A stretch of DNA of 43,038 nt from Clostridium sp. (GTDB lineage Bacteria > Bacillota_I > Bacilli_A > RF39 > UBA660): assembly GCA_023665725.1 (NCBI GenBank), contig JAMPDH010000011.1:1-43038 (forward strand), written 5' to 3'. The notes under the pieces were generated by a model that was given only the letters and a program-made list of their open reading frames with translations, was not told the origin of the DNA and did not search any database. Of this stretch, positions 1 through 7,497 are shown piece by piece; positions within the stretch are counted from its first letter, which is position 1, and the number at the start of each line of letters is the position of its first letter. The position numbers and the translations under genes were made by a program.

Positions 1-125
1 TATTGTACCCCCCCCCCCCTATAATTTGTCAATAGAAAATTTCAACATAGAAAAAAGTGTAAAATTTTTATTTAACTTCCCGTTTTTTTATGTTTGGGAG
101 TTTAACTTTGGAAACTTTTAGGGGA

Positions 126-170
126 AAGTCAAGGACGAGCATTCGCTCGTTCATCGAAGATCCTTGACTT
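126..170. other. GC-rich stem-loop with an internal hairpin
   Basis: The outer stem AAGTCAAGGA (126-135) pairs perfectly with TCCTTGACTT (161-170). Inside is a hairpin CGAGC/GCTCG (136-140 with 145-149), then 11 unpaired or weakly paired bases. It is much richer in GC than its surroundings. There is no convincing U-run on either side, so a plain terminator is not obvious; a structured RNA element or protein-binding palindrome is possible. Confidence 0.55.
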
Positions 171-194
171 CCTCTTCTCTTATTATAATTGGTT

Positions 195-224
195 AAGGTT
201 AAGTCCAGATTTGTACTTAACCTT
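195..224 (+). terminator. Possible forward terminator hairpin
   Basis: Perfect 10-bp stem AAGGTTAAGT (195-204) with ACTTAACCTT (215-224), a 10-nt loop, then ATTTTCTTTT. It could end transcription from a gene left of the window, or belong to the structured region around it. Confidence 0.45.
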
Positions 225-248
225 ATTTTCTTTTATAATAACTCTCTG

Positions 249-387
249 TATTTTGGCTTTTTTTGAATTGATGAAACTAATATGATAAAATTCAATATAA
301 AAAAGATCAATAATGACGACATCGATCTTTCTATTAGATTATTAAAAAAATAATCTAACTAAAATATATTTAATTCAAGCCAAAATA
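249..387. repeat. Branched inverted repeat with two internal hairpins
   Basis: The outer arms TATTTTGGC (249-257) and GCCAAAATA (379-387), extended by TGAATT/AATTCA (264-269 with 372-377), enclose two hairpins: AAAGATC/GATCTTT (302-308 with 324-330) and TAGATTATT/AATAATCTA (335-343 with 349-357). The TTGAATT arm (263-269) could instead pair with AATTCAA at 289-295, so two alternative folds are possible. Such a multi-helix layout suggests a folded RNA or single-stranded DNA hairpin. Confidence 0.5.
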
Positions 388-603
388 CATATTATTTATA
401 CATTATTTCACGGGACGTTACCTGTATTCAAAAAAAATTTTTTTAACTTCCCGTCTTTTTGTATGCAATATTTAAACCTAAATCTTCTATAGAATACCAC
501 TTTTTTTTAAATAAATCTACTTTTTATATTTATTTTATGGGATGTTTCGAAAAAAAACAAATAATTTCTTTTAACGGGATGTTATCTCTAAATCTAACGC
601 AAC

Positions 604-647
604 ATAGAAAAAAGTAGACTAGAGCTTTTTTTGTCTTTGTCTACTTT
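604..647 (-). terminator. htpG terminator
   Basis: Ten-bp perfect stem (610-619 with 638-647), 18-nt loop, followed on the minus strand by a T-run and CTATG. It lies 34 bp past the htpG stop. Confidence 0.75.
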
Positions 648-680
648 TAACATACAAATTCATTTAGAAAACTTTTTTTA

Positions 681-2561
681 TTACTCTGATATAACTTCAC
701 AAATTAAATTGCTAATTTCTGTTGGATTATCTACTGGTAATCCTTCAATAATTCTTGCTTGTGAATATAATATTTTAGTATATTTTTCTAATTTTTTAGG
801 ATCATTTTTTTGTAAATCTTTTAATTTTTTAGCTATTTTATGTTTACTATTTATTTCTAAAATAGTATTTGCCTTAACTTTTTGTTCAGTTGGCATTGCA
901 TTTAATACTTTTTCCATTTCTACTGATATATCGCCTTCAGTTGTTAAGCATACTGGATGTTTTTTTAATCTATTTGTAAATCTTATGTCTTTTACATTAT
1001 CTTTTAAACTTTTCTTCATAATTTTAAATAGATCTTCGCTTTTTTTGTTTAAAGTTTCTAAAGCCTTATTTTCTTCTTCTGAATTTAAATTTAAATCATT
1101 AGAACTTACATTTACAAACTTTTTACCCTCATATTCTGTCAAACTCTGTATAGTAAATTCATCTACATATTCAGTTAGATATAATATATCAAATCCTTTA
1201 TCCTTTATTAATTCAACCTGAGGAAGTAAATCTATTTTATCAATAGTTTCTCCACATGCATAATAAATACTTTCTTGATCTTTATTCATATTATCTATAT
1301 ATTCTTTTAAAGTTATATAATCTTTTTTTGAATATGAATAAAATAACACTAAATCTTTTAATTTATCTTTATCCATACCATAATTATTATAAATTCCAAA
1401 CTTTAATTGAAGCCCAAAAACTTTAAAGAATTTTTTATATTCTTCTCTGTTATTTTTTAACATATTAGTAAGTTCATTTTTTATTTTTGATTCAATACTT
1501 TTAGCAATTATTCCTAAGTTTTTATCCTGTTGCAATAATTCACGTGAAATATTTAATGAAATATCCTGAGTATCTACAATTCCTCTTACGAAGTTAAAAT
1601 AATCAGGTAATAACTCACCACATTTTTCTTGTATTAATACCCCATTTGAATAAAGTTGTAATCCTTTTTCATATTCTTTTGAATAAAAATCATATGGTGC
1701 ATGACTTGGTATAAATAGAAGTGCATTATAACTGCATTGTCCCTCTACCTTAGAATTTATTACTTTTAAAGGTTTTTCATAATCATAAAATTTATCACTA
1801 TAAAAATTATTATAATCTTCGTCTGTAATATCTTTTTTATCCTTTTTCCAAAGAGGAACCATACTATTTAATGTTGTATCTTCTAATACATCTTCATATT
1901 CATCTTCTGTTCCTTCTTTTAATACTCTATTATTTACTTGCATTACAATAGGATATCTAATATAATCAGAATATTTTTTTATTATACTTCTAATTTTATA
2001 TTCTTCTAAATACTCACTATATTTAAAATCGTCATCATCTTCTTTTAATTCTAAAGTTATAGTTGTACCAATGTTATCCTTTTTTGATTTTTCTATTATA
2101 TATCCATCTTCACCATCAGATTCCCATATATAGGCATCACTTTCTCCATATGCTTTAGACAAAACTTTTATATTTTTACTAACCATAAATGCAGAATAAA
2201 AACCTACACCAAATTGACCTATAATATTAACATCACTTTGATTTTCGTTTTCTTGTTTAAATGATAAAGATCCACTTCGTGCAATTGTTCCTAAGTTATT
2301 TTCTAATTCTTCTTTTGTCATTCCAATGCCATTATCTGATATTGTTAAAGTTTTATTTTCTTTATTTAAATCAATTCTAATTTCAAATTTATCACGTGGC
2401 ATTTCTACTTTTGAATCTGTTAAAGATAAATAGTATAATTTATCTATAGCGTCACTTGCATTAGAAATAATTTCACGTAAAAATATTTCTTTGTTAGTAT
2501 ATATAGAATTAATCATTATATCTAACAATCTTTTTGACTCTGCTTTAAATTCTTTTTTCAT
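681..2561 (-). CDS. htpG: Chaperone HtpG (Hsp90 family)
   Basis: ATP-dependent cytosolic chaperone that helps mature or rescue client proteins. The 626-residue length matches bacterial HtpG. The N-terminal GHKL/Bergerat ATPase motifs are visible: NASDA at residues 34-38, DNGIGM near 77 and GQFGVGFYSAF near 115. The middle domain contains the conserved NISRELLQQ segment, and a dimerisation domain follows. It is monocistronic, with its own terminator downstream. The Shine-Dalgarno is weak (AGTGAT region), unlike most genes here. An 11-bp perfect palindromic arm pair lies just upstream (2583-2621) and may be regulatory. No CIRCE element is seen. Identification is firm. Confidence 0.97.
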   Translation of the reverse strand: MKKEFKAESKRLLDIMINSIYTNKEIFLREIISNASDAIDKLYYLSLTDSKVEMPRDKFEIRIDLNKENKTLTISDNGIGMTKEELENNLGTIARSGSLSFKQENENQSDVNIIGQFGVGFYSAFMVSKNIKVLSKAYGESDAYIWESDGEDGYIIEKSKKDNIGTTITLELKEDDDDFKYSEYLEEYKIRSIIKKYSDYIRYPIVMQVNNRVLKEGTEDEYEDVLEDTTLNSMVPLWKKDKKDITDEDYNNFYSDKFYDYEKPLKVINSKVEGQCSYNALLFIPSHAPYDFYSKEYEKGLQLYSNGVLIQEKCGELLPDYFNFVRGIVDTQDISLNISRELLQQDKNLGIIAKSIESKIKNELTNMLKNNREEYKKFFKVFGLQLKFGIYNNYGMDKDKLKDLVLFYSYSKKDYITLKEYIDNMNKDQESIYYACGETIDKIDLLPQVELIKDKGFDILYLTEYVDEFTIQSLTEYEGKKFVNVSSNDLNLNSEEENKALETLNKKSEDLFKIMKKSLKDNVKDIRFTNRLKKHPVCLTTEGDISVEMEKVLNAMPTEQKVKANTILEINSKHKIAKKLKDLQKNDPKKLEKYTKILYSQARIIEGLPVDNPTEISNLICEVISE

Positions 2562-2582
2562 TTTATCACTTTATCAATCCTA

Positions 2583-2621
2583 AAATATTAATAAGGGATT
2601 GATTCCTTTCTATTAATATTT
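2583..2621. repeat. Inverted repeat in the htpG leader
   Basis: Arms AAATATTAATA (2583-2593) and TATTAATATTT (2611-2621) are perfect complements, with AGG/CCT pairing inside. It lies 22 bp upstream of the htpG ATG, so it could be an operator or a 5'-UTR hairpin acting on htpG. It does not match CIRCE or any heat-shock operator I know. Confidence 0.45.
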
Positions 2622-2707
2622 GTTAGCAAATCTATTCACCAACAAATAATATTTTAACACATTTTTAATATTATGAAGCAATTAAATACTATTTTCATCA
2701 AAAATTC

Positions 2708-2757
2708 ACAAAAAATTCTAAGAATTAAGTTAATAATATAACTTTATTTCTTAGAAT
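2708..2757 (-). terminator. Terminator of the 2772-4710 operon
   Basis: Outer stem ATTCTAAGAA/TTCTTAGAAT (2715-2724 with 2748-2757) plus inner AAGTTA/TAACTT (2727-2732 with 2739-2744), then TTTTTGTG on the minus strand. Confidence 0.75.
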
Positions 2758-2771
2758 ATTTGTTAATAAAT

Positions 2772-3284
2772 CTATTTAATATATTTTTTAGTTTTATCTA
2801 TTTCTTCATGTTTTTTTAAAGTAATATTTAATAAATCATATACAGTATCATTTGGAATAGATATGTTATCAACAGAGTTTTTTTCACCATTTTTAAATGT
2901 TTCAACAATAAAATTTCTACTAACTTCGTTTACTCTTTCCTCGGGAGGTAAAAAGTAAACATACCCTATTGTTACATCTTTTTGATTATTATATGATATC
3001 TTTGAAGCCATTATTTCCATTCTATATAATTCTTCAATTTCCTGTAAAGAAGCAGCATCTACTATGATTAAATCATAATTATAGTTTTTTTCTAAATTAA
3101 AATCTTTATTTCGACTAGTAAAATAATGCATACTGCTACCATAAACATCTATTTTACAGTTTGGATAATGTTTATTTATTTTTTCTAAATAGCACCAATA
3201 GGCATTATGTACCATAAAACATACTTTTAAATTTTTACCATTTTCCAACTGTTTGATAAAATAATTTTCTTTTAATGCACTCAA
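2772..3284 (-). CDS. Unknown protein, third gene of an unknown cassette
   Basis: I do not recognise this family. The start is set at a TTG (3282-3284) because AAAGGTGG ends 8 nt before it; a GTG four codons further upstream would sit inside that ribosome binding site. The product (about 170 residues) is soluble. It has a hydrophobic strand LKVCFMVHNAYW near residue 20 and YDLIIVDAAS near 75, an alternating pattern reminiscent of a Rossmann-like fold, though no nucleotide-binding glycine motif is present. It follows two other unknown genes with short gaps and precedes a strong terminator, so the three are likely co-transcribed. Confidence 0.7.
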   Translation of the reverse strand: MSALKENYFIKQLENGKNLKVCFMVHNAYWCYLEKINKHYPNCKIDVYGSSMHYFTSRNKDFNLEKNYNYDLIIVDAASLQEIEELYRMEIMASKISYNNQKDVTIGYVYFLPPEERVNEVSRNFIVETFKNGEKNSVDNISIPNDTVYDLLNITLKKHEEIDKTKKYIK

Positions 3285-3317
3285 CAGAATTACCACCTTT
3301 CACAATCTTATGTATTC

Positions 3318-3599
3318 TCATTCATTGTACATTATTTCTATTAATGATGAATCTTCCCCTAATTTTTCTATATAATTTTCTCCTAATTCATTTTTTAGTT
3401 TCTCAAATTTTTTTACAAATAATTCATATGGAAGTAAAAATAAATCTAATGATGATATTATTAAATCATTTACATAATATACTCCATTTCTTATTAAATA
3501 GTTATATATTAATGTCAAATTATTTATATCAATTTTATTTATTGTGTCATCGTCAAAGTTTTCTTTTAATAAAGCCTTATCTATATCGTCTAAAATCAC
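3318..3599 (-). CDS. Small unknown protein, second gene of the cassette
   Basis: A 93-residue acidic, helix-rich protein with no family I recognise. It starts at GTG (3597-3599), one base after the upstream stop; AAAGGAAAG lies about 8 nt before the GTG and supports it. Its middle resembles a helical-repeat fragment (YVNDLIISSLDLFLLPYELF), loosely like the helical repeats of the upstream gene, so it may share a partner or fold with it. There is no signal peptide or membrane segment. One-base spacing indicates translational coupling to the upstream gene. Confidence 0.65.
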   Translation of the reverse strand: MILDDIDKALLKENFDDDTINKIDINNLTLIYNYLIRNGVYYVNDLIISSLDLFLLPYELFVKKFEKLKNELGENYIEKLGEDSSLIEIMYNE

Positions 3600-3600
3600 T

Positions 3601-4710
3601 TTATTTCTTTCCTTTCGCAGTAGTTATTATAAACTCTTCCTCATTATATGGATATTGTAACATTATGGTTTTTAAATCTATTCCATAATTTTTCTTTAAG
3701 TATCCAGGACGATAAGAAAAAATAGGGTTTAGTTTACTATTAATAATTAGATCTATATTATTATTAAGTAAGTATTTAATAATAGCATAATTTTGACTAG
3801 GAGACATTATTAAGAAACTTATATTTATAAATCTATCTATATTATAATATTCAGCCATAACAATTAATTTTGGTAATTTATCTATCATTTTTTTACTATT
3901 AGCAACAATCGATGGCGTTAATAAATTTTTATATTTATCTTCTCTCCAATATGAAAGTGATAATAATTTTTGTATATCTTCTAATTTTGCATGAGCTAAT
4001 ACCTGTGATGTAAATAAATCTGGATATTCTTTAAATTCTTTGCTTTGGATTATCTTTTGTATATCTTCTAATTTTGCTTGAGCCAATACCTGTGATGTGA
4101 ATAATTCGGGATGTTTTTTAAACTCTTCGCTTTGAATTATTTTTTGTATATCTTCTAATTTTGCTTGAGCTAATGTTGTAGATGTGAACAATTCGGGATG
4201 GTCTTTAAATTCTTTGCTTTCAGTTATTTTTTGTATATCTTCTATACTATTTATCCCAACTGCAACAGATAAGTTATCCCCTTTATTTATAAACGGTATA
4301 TTTAATTGCTCTATTGATTTTATCCTATCAACTGGTATTGCTAATATTGAAGTTATTTTTGATATAATACTTGTACCATAGTTTTCCTTAATATAATCAT
4401 AAGTTGCCTTTAACTGTAATGGTTCAGTACTAAGTACATGTAAACATACTTCTATACTATTAAAAGATATATTTTCATTTTTTATAAAATTAACATTTCT
4501 TTTAATAGCATTTACATTTAAATATAATATACTTGGACATTTTTCAATATTTTTTTGATTTATTTTCAATTCATTTATTAAATAGTCTAATACTTTATTA
4601 ATTTCAGTATATTCTCCATAATTCAAAATGTTACCATTATTATTAACAACAATATTTGCATTAATATTATACCTCTTTAATAAATCCGTTAATAAATAAA
4701 CACCAATCAT
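3601..4710 (-). CDS. Helical tandem-repeat protein of unknown function
   Basis: About 369 residues. The chosen ATG (4708-4710) follows GAGGGAGA by 10 nt; a TTG 12 codons earlier lies just after a TATAAT (4749-4754) and would be at or before the transcript start. Residues about 155-250 hold just over three 29-residue repeats with core LFTSQVLAQAKLEDIQKII and EFKKHPE, encoded by 87-bp DNA repeats. A divergent further unit (YKNLLTPSIVANSKK) and more helices follow. The pattern suggests an alpha-helical solenoid, perhaps for protein or nucleic-acid binding (mTERF- or pentatricopeptide-like in appearance only). It is the first gene of a three-gene unit. Confidence 0.7.
   Translation of the reverse strand: MIGVYLLTDLLKRYNINANIVVNNNGNILNYGEYTEINKVLDYLINELKINQKNIEKCPSILYLNVNAIKRNVNFIKNENISFNSIEVCLHVLSTEPLQLKATYDYIKENYGTSIISKITSILAIPVDRIKSIEQLNIPFINKGDNLSVAVGINSIEDIQKITESKEFKDHPELFTSTTLAQAKLEDIQKIIQSEEFKKHPELFTSQVLAQAKLEDIQKIIQSKEFKEYPDLFTSQVLAHAKLEDIQKLLSLSYWREDKYKNLLTPSIVANSKKMIDKLPKLIVMAEYYNIDRFINISFLIMSPSQNYAIIKYLLNNNIDLIINSKLNPIFSYRPGYLKKNYGIDLKTIMLQYPYNEEEFIITTAKGKK
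3968..4245 (-). repeat. 87-bp tandem coding repeats
   Basis: The string TTGTATATCTTCTA recurs at an exact 87-bp period (near 3970, 4057, 4144 and 4231). Each unit encodes 29 residues of the helical protein. The two central copies are the most alike, indicating recent duplication. Copy number could vary between strains by slippage or recombination. Confidence 0.8.
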
Positions 4711-4803
4711 ATTACCAATATCTCCCTCAAAAAACTTATTTAACAAGTATTATATCAAAGTTTAAAATAATTTTATTTTAAAGTTTTCAACATAATTTTT
4801 AAC

Positions 4804-4865
4804 AAAAAAATGCCTGGAGAGCAGCGTACTTACAATACGCTTAGCTTTTAGCTGCTTACTCCAGG
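4804..4865 (-). terminator. Long terminator hairpin after the DUF3800 gene
   Basis: Outer stem CCTGGAG/CTCCAGG (4813-4819 with 4859-4865), middle AGCAGC/GCTGCT (4820-4825 with 4851-4856) with a 2-nt bulge, and an inner GCGTA/TACGC hairpin sharing bases with the middle stem. On the minus strand it is followed by CATTTTTTTG. It is unusually long and GC-rich for this DNA, so it may also be a stable 3' RNA. Confidence 0.7.
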
Positions 4866-4902
4866 TCTTGTAAGAATATATTAACACAACTGTTAATTAA
4901 TG

Positions 4903-5610
4903 TCAACTATTCCCAACTATATTATATGCAATTTTTGCTTTTCTACCCTTTATTTTATGACCTGGAAATAAACTAATTCTGAAATTTTTTGATTTCAAAG
5001 TTGGGATAACTTTTTTTACTATTTCTATATCCTTATAAGAATTATAAAAAGTATTAACTGTTAAATCTGCTAACTGAATTCCAAAATTAGTTGATGAATC
5101 ATAATATGTTATTTTAAAATCAAAAGATTCTAAACAAAATTCAGTTTTTAAATATGTTTCAAGATTATTTAAATCTCCAATTCTAATATTTCTATTATCA
5201 ATACTTACAATGAATTCTATATTATCATTTAATTCATTTAAATTTAATAGTGGTACAATACAATCTTTAAATAATATCTTAACAGCATAATTAAAAAATA
5301 TATTAGATTCTATAATTTCCTTTTTCATCGATTTTTTTTCAAATATTTTTACACAGCCATAAAATGTATCAATATCTTGTATAATTTCAAATACTCTAAT
5401 TTTTTCATCATCAGTCATATCATAAGATTTAAGTTCCTTATTTAAATCTATAGTTCTATTTTCTTTTATTTCTTTGTTAATTTTTTTATACAACGATGTT
5501 ATTTTATTTTTATCATTTTGAAAAGCAAAATACCCTCCAACTGCAAAATATTTAGTTCTACTGTTTTTATGAATAGAGCCACTTTCATCTAAATATACAT
5601 ATATTTTCAT
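4903..5610 (-). CDS. DUF3800 domain protein
   Basis: A 235-residue protein with both DUF3800 hallmarks: the N-terminal YLDESG (residues 6-11) and the C-terminal FGIQLADLTVN. The family is thought to have an RNase H-like fold with conserved acidic residues and is often found in defence or mobile-element contexts; its biochemical role is not settled. The start has AAGGGTGA as ribosome binding site. It begins 29 bp after the cyclophilin stop and is probably co-transcribed with it, ending at the long hairpin 4804-4865. Any functional link to the cyclophilin is unclear. Confidence 0.85.
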   Translation of the reverse strand: MKIYVYLDESGSIHKNSRTKYFAVGGYFAFQNDKNKITSLYKKINKEIKENRTIDLNKELKSYDMTDDEKIRVFEIIQDIDTFYGCVKIFEKKSMKKEIIESNIFFNYAVKILFKDCIVPLLNLNELNDNIEFIVSIDNRNIRIGDLNNLETYLKTEFCLESFDFKITYYDSSTNFGIQLADLTVNTFYNSYKDIEIVKKVIPTLKSKNFRISLFPGHKIKGRKAKIAYNIVGNS

Positions 5611-5639
5611 TTTATCACCCTTATATTTTTAACACCATT

Positions 5640-6452
5640 CTAATCGATCATAGTTATTTTTTCTATAATAGGTTGATTTTTTCTTAATACAGTGCCATTG
5701 TCATCTACAACCTCTGTATCTTCACATATTTTATCTACTATTTCCATTCCCTTTGTAACGCGTCCAAATGCTGCATACTGTCCATCTAAATATGTGCTAT
5801 CTTCATGAACTATAAAAAATTGTGATGACGCACTATCAAAGGAACTCGACCTTGCCATTGATATGACACCTCTTACATGGCTTATATTATTACTAACACC
5901 ATTTATAGAAAACTCTCCCTTTATAGTTTCACTACTACCACCTGTTCCATTACCATTAGGATCTCCTCCCTGAATCATAAAACCATCTATAATTCTATGG
6001 AAGGTTAATCCATCATAAAATCCATTATTAACTAATTTTGCAAAATTAGAAACTGTTATTGGTGCAGTATCTGAATCTAATTCTAATTCTATAATCCCAT
6101 AGTTTTTAATCTTTATTTGTGCATGATGAAGTCCAGTTCCATATTCTCCAAGATCAACTATAGTATCTTGTTTACCTTGCTTAAATTCTATGTTTTTTGA
6201 ATCTAATATTAAATTTTTAAATTCGTTTTGTTTTTCAATACTATTATCAACTAATTCAACAACTACAACATTAGATGTACTATCAACATAACAATTAGAA
6301 AAGTTATTATAATTTTTATTATTGGATACAATATCAGTTATTTTATCACGTAAAGAATTTAATTCTTCATTTGATATTTCTTCAGCTTTCTGACCACATC
6401 CAGTAAATATAATAGTTAAACATAATAACATAGCAAATATCTTCTTTTTCAT
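5640..6452 (-). CDS. Lipoprotein peptidyl-prolyl isomerase (cyclophilin type)
   Basis: Extracytoplasmic cis-trans prolyl isomerase for folding secreted or surface proteins. Residues 1-19 form a lipoprotein signal peptide with lipobox FTGC (Cys19 lipidated). Residues 20-100 are a linker or small domain. The cyclophilin domain follows, with FHRIIDGFMIQGGDPNGNG, SQFFIVHEDS and YAAFGRVTKGMEIVDKI, all standard active-site segments; the Arg, Phe and Gln core is present. A strong AGGAGG site precedes the ATG. The gene is divergent from the Rpn-like gene and is followed by the DUF3800 gene. Confidence 0.92.
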   Translation of the reverse strand: MKKKIFAMLLCLTIIFTGCGQKAEEISNEELNSLRDKITDIVSNNKNYNNFSNCYVDSTSNVVVVELVDNSIEKQNEFKNLILDSKNIEFKQGKQDTIVDLGEYGTGLHHAQIKIKNYGIIELELDSDTAPITVSNFAKLVNNGFYDGLTFHRIIDGFMIQGGDPNGNGTGGSSETIKGEFSINGVSNNISHVRGVISMARSSSFDSASSQFFIVHEDSTYLDGQYAAFGRVTKGMEIVDKICEDTEVVDDNGTVLRKNQPIIEKITMID

Positions 6453-6578
6453 AAATTTCCTCCTAATAAATATAATTATACACTAAAAAATGATAAAAAT
6501 ATTATAAAATTAATTTTTAAATAAATAAAAAAGGAAATAAAGAAGTTATTCTGTATGTAATAAGTAGGAGGAAAAAGT

Positions 6579-7466
6579 ATGAAGAAAAACACAAAATATA
6601 TAGATAAAGGAAAAGTATTAAAATTATCAAGAGATATAGTATTTAAAAATATAATGAAAGATAATAAAAATAAAAAGTTCTTGGCTTTATTCATAAGTAC
6701 TTTTACAAAATTAGACTATAATTATGCTTTAGATAATCTAGTAATAAAAGATACAGATACACTAGAAAGTAATAAGCATGAACATCATAATACAGGAGAT
6801 TTAGTAGCAGATATTATTAATAATAGAATAAATATAGAAGTATCAATAGGAAATAGAAAAATTAATAAAAGGAAAAATGAAGTAATGGCATTTAAATATA
6901 CATCAAATCAATATAAAATAGGAGATAGATATGAAAATGGATATAAATTTATACAAATATGTATAGAAGATTATAAAGTATTTAATAATAATTTAGTAAT
7001 AAATGAAGGAAGCTTAATAGAAACAAGTAGTGGTAGATATGAAAAAGAAACAGATGAGTTTAAAATAATACATATATGCTTGAAAAATATACCCGAAAAA
7101 TGTTATACTATGAGTGAACAAGAACTAACAAAAGAAGAAAAAATACTAATGATGTTTACAGTAGATGATATTAAAAAGTTAGAAAGAATTGTAAAGGGTG
7201 ATGAGATAATGGAGGAAGCATTTGAGTCATTAAAAAATATAAGTCAAGATGAAAGTTTAATAAGTGAATATGAGAAAAATCAAATGTTTGATTATTGTTA
7301 TAAGAAAGCATTACATGAAGAAAAACAAAATGGTATTACTGAAGGGAGTTCTAATAAAGCAATAGAAATAGCTAGAAATATGTTAAATAAAGGATTTGAT
7401 ATTAAAATCATATCTGAAATAACAGAATTATCTGTAGAAAAAATAGAAAAATTAATACAACCATAA
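6579..7466 (+). CDS. PD-(D/E)XK nuclease family (Rpn/putative transposase) protein
   Basis: A 295-residue protein of the large Rpn/PD-(D/E)XK putative-transposase group, inferred from the N-terminal F-K-x-I-M/F layout, the GDLVADIINNRINIEV core and the C-terminal tail. Members are proposed recombination-promoting or DNA-cleaving enzymes. The core acids appear to be Asp74 and Glu87, but the residue two after Glu87 is Ser89 where Gln or Lys is usual, so activity is uncertain. The tail (IEIARNMLNKGFDIKIISEI) closely matches the partial gene at the right edge of the window. AGGAGG precedes the ATG. Single gene ending at a bidirectional terminator. Confidence 0.8.
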   Translation: MKKNTKYIDKGKVLKLSRDIVFKNIMKDNKNKKFLALFISTFTKLDYNYALDNLVIKDTDTLESNKHEHHNTGDLVADIINNRINIEVSIGNRKINKRKNEVMAFKYTSNQYKIGDRYENGYKFIQICIEDYKVFNNNLVINEGSLIETSSGRYEKETDEFKIIHICLKNIPEKCYTMSEQELTKEEKILMMFTVDDIKKLERIVKGDEIMEEAFESLKNISQDESLISEYEKNQMFDYCYKKALHEEKQNGITEGSSNKAIEIARNMLNKGFDIKIISEITELSVEKIEKLIQP

Positions 7467-7493
7467 AATAGCACCAAATTGGCGCTATTTTAT
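7464..7493. terminator. Bidirectional terminator between the Rpn-like gene and aspS
   Basis: Stem AAAATAGC/GCTATTTT (7465-7472 with 7484-7491) with inner CC/GG and an AAATT loop. A- and T-rich flanks serve both convergent genes. Confidence 0.8.
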
Positions 7494-7497
7494 TAAA

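Larger units (their letters stand above)
71..584. repeat. Dispersed short motif TAACTTCCCGT / ACGGGANGTTA, five copies
   Basis: Forward copies lie within the 13-mer TTTAACTTCCCGT at 71-83 and 442-454. Reverse-complement-like copies are ACGGGACGTTA at 410-420, ATGGGATGTTT at 537-547 and ACGGGATGTTA at 574-584. Opposite copies could pair (for example 442-454 with 410-420). No such motif was noticed elsewhere in the window. Function unknown. Confidence 0.45.
43..615. repeat. 16-bp direct repeat pair, 43-58 and 600-615
   Basis: The identical 16-mer CAACATAGAAAAAAGT occurs at 43-58 and 600-615, bracketing 541 bp of gene-free structured DNA. The right copy overlaps the tail of the htpG terminator. 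The A-run makes some chance matching possible, but the first eight bases also match. It could be a target-site duplication or a duplicated terminator tail. Confidence 0.5.
1..680. other. Gene-free region with nested inverted repeats
   Basis: No credible gene lies here; the forward frame that begins near 631 is only the complement of htpG. The stretch starts with a run of 12 C (8-19), very odd in this AT-rich DNA. It holds hairpins at 126-170, 195-224, 249-387 (branched) and 610-647, a 16-bp direct repeat (43-58 and 600-615), and five copies of a short motif related to TAACTTCCCGT in both orientations. It could be a non-coding RNA locus, a decayed mobile element, or the 3' region of a gene beyond the left edge. 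I cannot assign a function. Confidence 0.6.

Noticed and set aside
71-584. CRISPR-like array from the TAACTTCCCGT copies
   Set aside because: Copies are short, in both orientations and irregularly spaced; there are no uniform spacers and no cas genes.
1-600. Integron attC-like sites (GTTRRRY/RYYYAAC pairs, e.g. GTTAAGT at 198 and ACTTAAC at 215)
   Set aside because: The core sites occur in the wrong order for attC, spacing is too short, and there is no integrase or cassette gene nearby.
631-1221. Forward-strand frame overlapping the end of htpG
   Set aside because: It is entirely the complement of the strongly conserved htpG coding sequence and has no ribosome binding site.
2562-2700. CIRCE or other heat-shock operator upstream of htpG
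   Set aside because: The palindrome there does not match TTAGCACTC-N9-GAGTGCTAA.
4711-4746. TTG start 12 codons upstream for the repeat protein
   Set aside because: It lies within a few bases of the TATAAT box and has no ribosome binding site; the ATG at 4710 has one.
6476-6694. Minus-strand 72-codon hydrophobic frame
   Set aside because: It overlaps the start and promoter of the Rpn-like gene and has no ribosome binding site; the hydrophobicity comes from complementary AT-rich codons.
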